Source: Paracoccaceae bacterium (GTDB lineage: Bacteria; Pseudomonadota; Alphaproteobacteria; Rhodobacterales; Rhodobacteraceae). From it: a stretch of 6,676 nucleotides of DNA. Of this stretch, positions 5,440 to 6,676 are shown one piece after another. Below the pieces are notes generated by a model. It had not been told where the DNA came from, searched no databases, and worked only from the letters and a program-made list of their open reading frames with translations. How positions within the stretch are numbered: the stretch's first letter is position 1; every line of letters begins with the position of its first letter. Position numbers and translations under genes: made by a program. The stretch lies in contig JAOUMG010000112.1 in NCBI GenBank assembly GCA_029881635.1, positions 1-6,676 of the forward strand, written 5' to 3'.

Positions 5440-6676
5440 TTAGAACGCCTCAGCCCCAAGCGCCATCACTGGTTCGGCCCCCGATTGGATGCGGGCCAGA
5501 TGAAGCGCCGTCGCGGGCAACTGGCGGGCCATGTAATAGCGCCCCGTCGCGATCTTGGTTTCGTAAAAGGTTTTGTCCGAGGCTTGGCCTGCCAGGGCCG
5601 CCATCGCCGCCTTGGCAGAACGTGCCCACATGAGGCCAAGACAGACATGACCGAAGAGGTGCATGAAGTCATATGACCCGGCAAGGGCGGCGTTGGGGTT
5701 TTTCATGCCGTTTTGCATGAAGAACATTCCGGCGGCCTGCAGGTCCTTGGAGGCTGCCTTGAGCGGATCAAGAAAATCTTTCCGAAGCGCTTCATCGCCT
5801 TCGTTTTCCTTGATGAAGTTTTTGACCATCTCAAAGAATGCCATGACATGTTTGCCGCCGTCCTGCGCCAGCTTGCGCCCCACCAGATCAAGCGCCTGCA
5901 CCCCGTTGGCACCTTCGTAGATCATCGTGATGCGGGCATCGCGGGCGAACTGGGACATGCCCTGTTCCTCGATATAACCATGGCCGCCATAGATCTGCTG
6001 TGCGTTCACGGCCGTTTCAAAACCCTTGTCGGTCAGGAAGCCTTTGATCACTGGCGTCAGCAGCGAAATCATGCCTTCGGCGGCAGCATCGCCAGCGCGG
6101 TGCGATTTGTCGATGAGCGATGCCCCCCATAGCGTGAAGGCTCGCGCCCCTTCGAGAAAGCTTTTCTGATCCATCAGGTTGCGGCGGATATCGGGGTGGA
6201 CGATCAGCGGGTCGGCCGGACCATCGGGGTTTTCGGTGCCGGTCACGGCGCGGCCCTGCAACCTGTCCTTGGCGTAGATGACGGCGTTTTGATAGGCAGG
6301 TTCGGCCACCGCGTAGCCTTGCAGACCGACGCCCATCCGTGCCTCGTTCATCATGGTGAACATGGCGCGCATGCCTTTGTGCAATTCACCGATGAGGAAA
6401 CCTGTGGCCCCGTCATAGTTCATCACGCAGGTCGAATTGCCATGGATGCCCATTTTCTCTTCGATCTTACCTGCGGCCAGGGCATTTCTTCCGCCCAAGG
6501 ATCCGTCATCCTTGACCAGAAACTTCGGCACGATGAAAAGCGAAATGCCCTTGGTGCCCTCGCCGCCACCCGGTGCCTTTGCCAGCACAAGGTGAATGAT
6601 GTTTTCAGCCAGATCGTGTTCACCGGCCGAGATAAAGATCTTCTGCCCGGTGATCTTGTAGCTGCCATCCTCTTGC
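5440..6676 (-). CDS. Long-form acyl-CoA dehydrogenase with C-terminal extension (FadE/DmdC-like), 5' end missing
   Basis: The frame is open to the right edge and gives 411 residues. It begins in [22 protein letters not shown], a typical middle-domain sequence, so roughly the first 180 residues of a protein of about 590 are outside the window. The enzyme oxidises acyl-CoA to trans-2-enoyl-CoA with FAD, passing electrons to ETF. FAD- and substrate-binding segments are seen in [22 protein letters not shown]. The catalytic glutamate is in [19 protein letters not shown] (codon 5916-5914), the position of Glu376 in medium-chain acyl-CoA dehydrogenase. About 130 residues after this form the helical C-terminal domain found in the long subfamily that includes 3-methylmercaptopropionyl-CoA dehydrogenase (DmdC). 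The GTG at 6588 is an internal valine codon, not a start. With thiolase and FadB downstream, a fatty acyl-CoA substrate is most likely, but a DmdC-like substrate cannot be excluded from sequence alone. Confidence 0.93.
   Translation of the reverse strand, partial: QEDGSYKITGQKIFISAGEHDLAENIIHLVLAKAPGGGEGTKGISLFIVPKFLVKDDGSLGGRNALAAGKIEEKMGIHGNSTCVMNYDGATGFLIGELHKGMRAMFTMMNEARMGVGLQGYAVAEPAYQNAVIYAKDRLQGRAVTGTENPDGPADPLIVHPDIRRNLMDQKSFLEGARAFTLWGASLIDKSHRAGDAAAEGMISLLTPVIKGFLTDKGFETAVNAQQIYGGHGYIEEQGMSQFARDARITMIYEGANGVQALDLVGRKLAQDGGKHVMAFFEMVKNFIKENEGDEALRKDFLDPLKAASKDLQAAGMFFMQNGMKNPNAALAGSYDFMHLFGHVCLGLMWARSAKAAMAALAGQASDKTFYETKIATGRYYMARQLPATALHLARIQSGAEPVMALGAEAF

Noticed and set aside
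5358..5459. N-terminal extension of the RHH-like protein to 5459
   Set aside because: It would overlap the end of the acyl-CoA dehydrogenase gene, while GGAGGAA directly precedes the ATG at 5357.
6586..6588. GTG at 6588 as the start of the acyl-CoA dehydrogenase
   Set aside because: The frame continues upstream to the window edge with conserved family sequence ([15 protein letters not shown]), so this is an internal valine codon.

Overview
The window is high-GC bacterial DNA with dense, same-strand gene packing. Everything that looks like a gene lies on the minus strand, so the biological order runs from right to left. Protein signatures point to an alphaproteobacterium, most likely of the Rhodobacterales (Roseobacter/Paracoccus-like) type. 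The basis is the long-form FadB, the FadE with a C-terminal extension, and an operon that mixes these with a glutathione S-transferase-like protein. This assignment comes from family recognition, not from a search.

Layout in transcription order: (i) the 3' two thirds of a long-form acyl-CoA dehydrogenase (fadE-like, cut by the right edge, 5440-6676); (ii) an 82-bp gap, then a 70-residue protein that looks like a ribbon-helix-helix DNA-binding protein (5145-5357); (iii) a glutathione S-transferase-like protein (4460-5095); (iv) a 65-residue unrecognised protein with a hydrophobic N-terminus and two cysteines (4246-4443), whose last codons contain the Shine-Dalgarno sequence of the next gene; (v) a beta-ketothiolase (fadA-like, 3034-4245); (vi) a small cupin (2557-3030); (vii) the multifunctional enoyl-CoA hydratase/3-hydroxyacyl-CoA dehydrogenase (fadB, 359-2560). 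A hairpin at 293-315 probably ends this operon. Beyond it, the left edge holds the first 80 codons of a separate gene for a BisC/TorA-type molybdopterin oxidoreductase.

Taken together, FadE (acyl-CoA to enoyl-CoA), FadB (hydration and NAD-dependent oxidation) and FadA (thiolysis) make up a complete beta-oxidation spiral. The spacing is very tight: 0 bp, 3 bp and a 4-bp ATGA overlap around the thiolase, cupin and fadB. This implies translational coupling and roughly equal output.

The catabolic core is ordinary. The points worth a second look are the four accessory genes threaded through it: the RHH-like protein, the GST, the two-cysteine small protein and the cupin. They have no textbook role in beta-oxidation, yet they have good ribosome binding sites or tight coupling. 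I see no CRISPR array, insertion sequence, tRNA, rRNA or other mobile element. No stretch longer than 300 bases lacks a gene.
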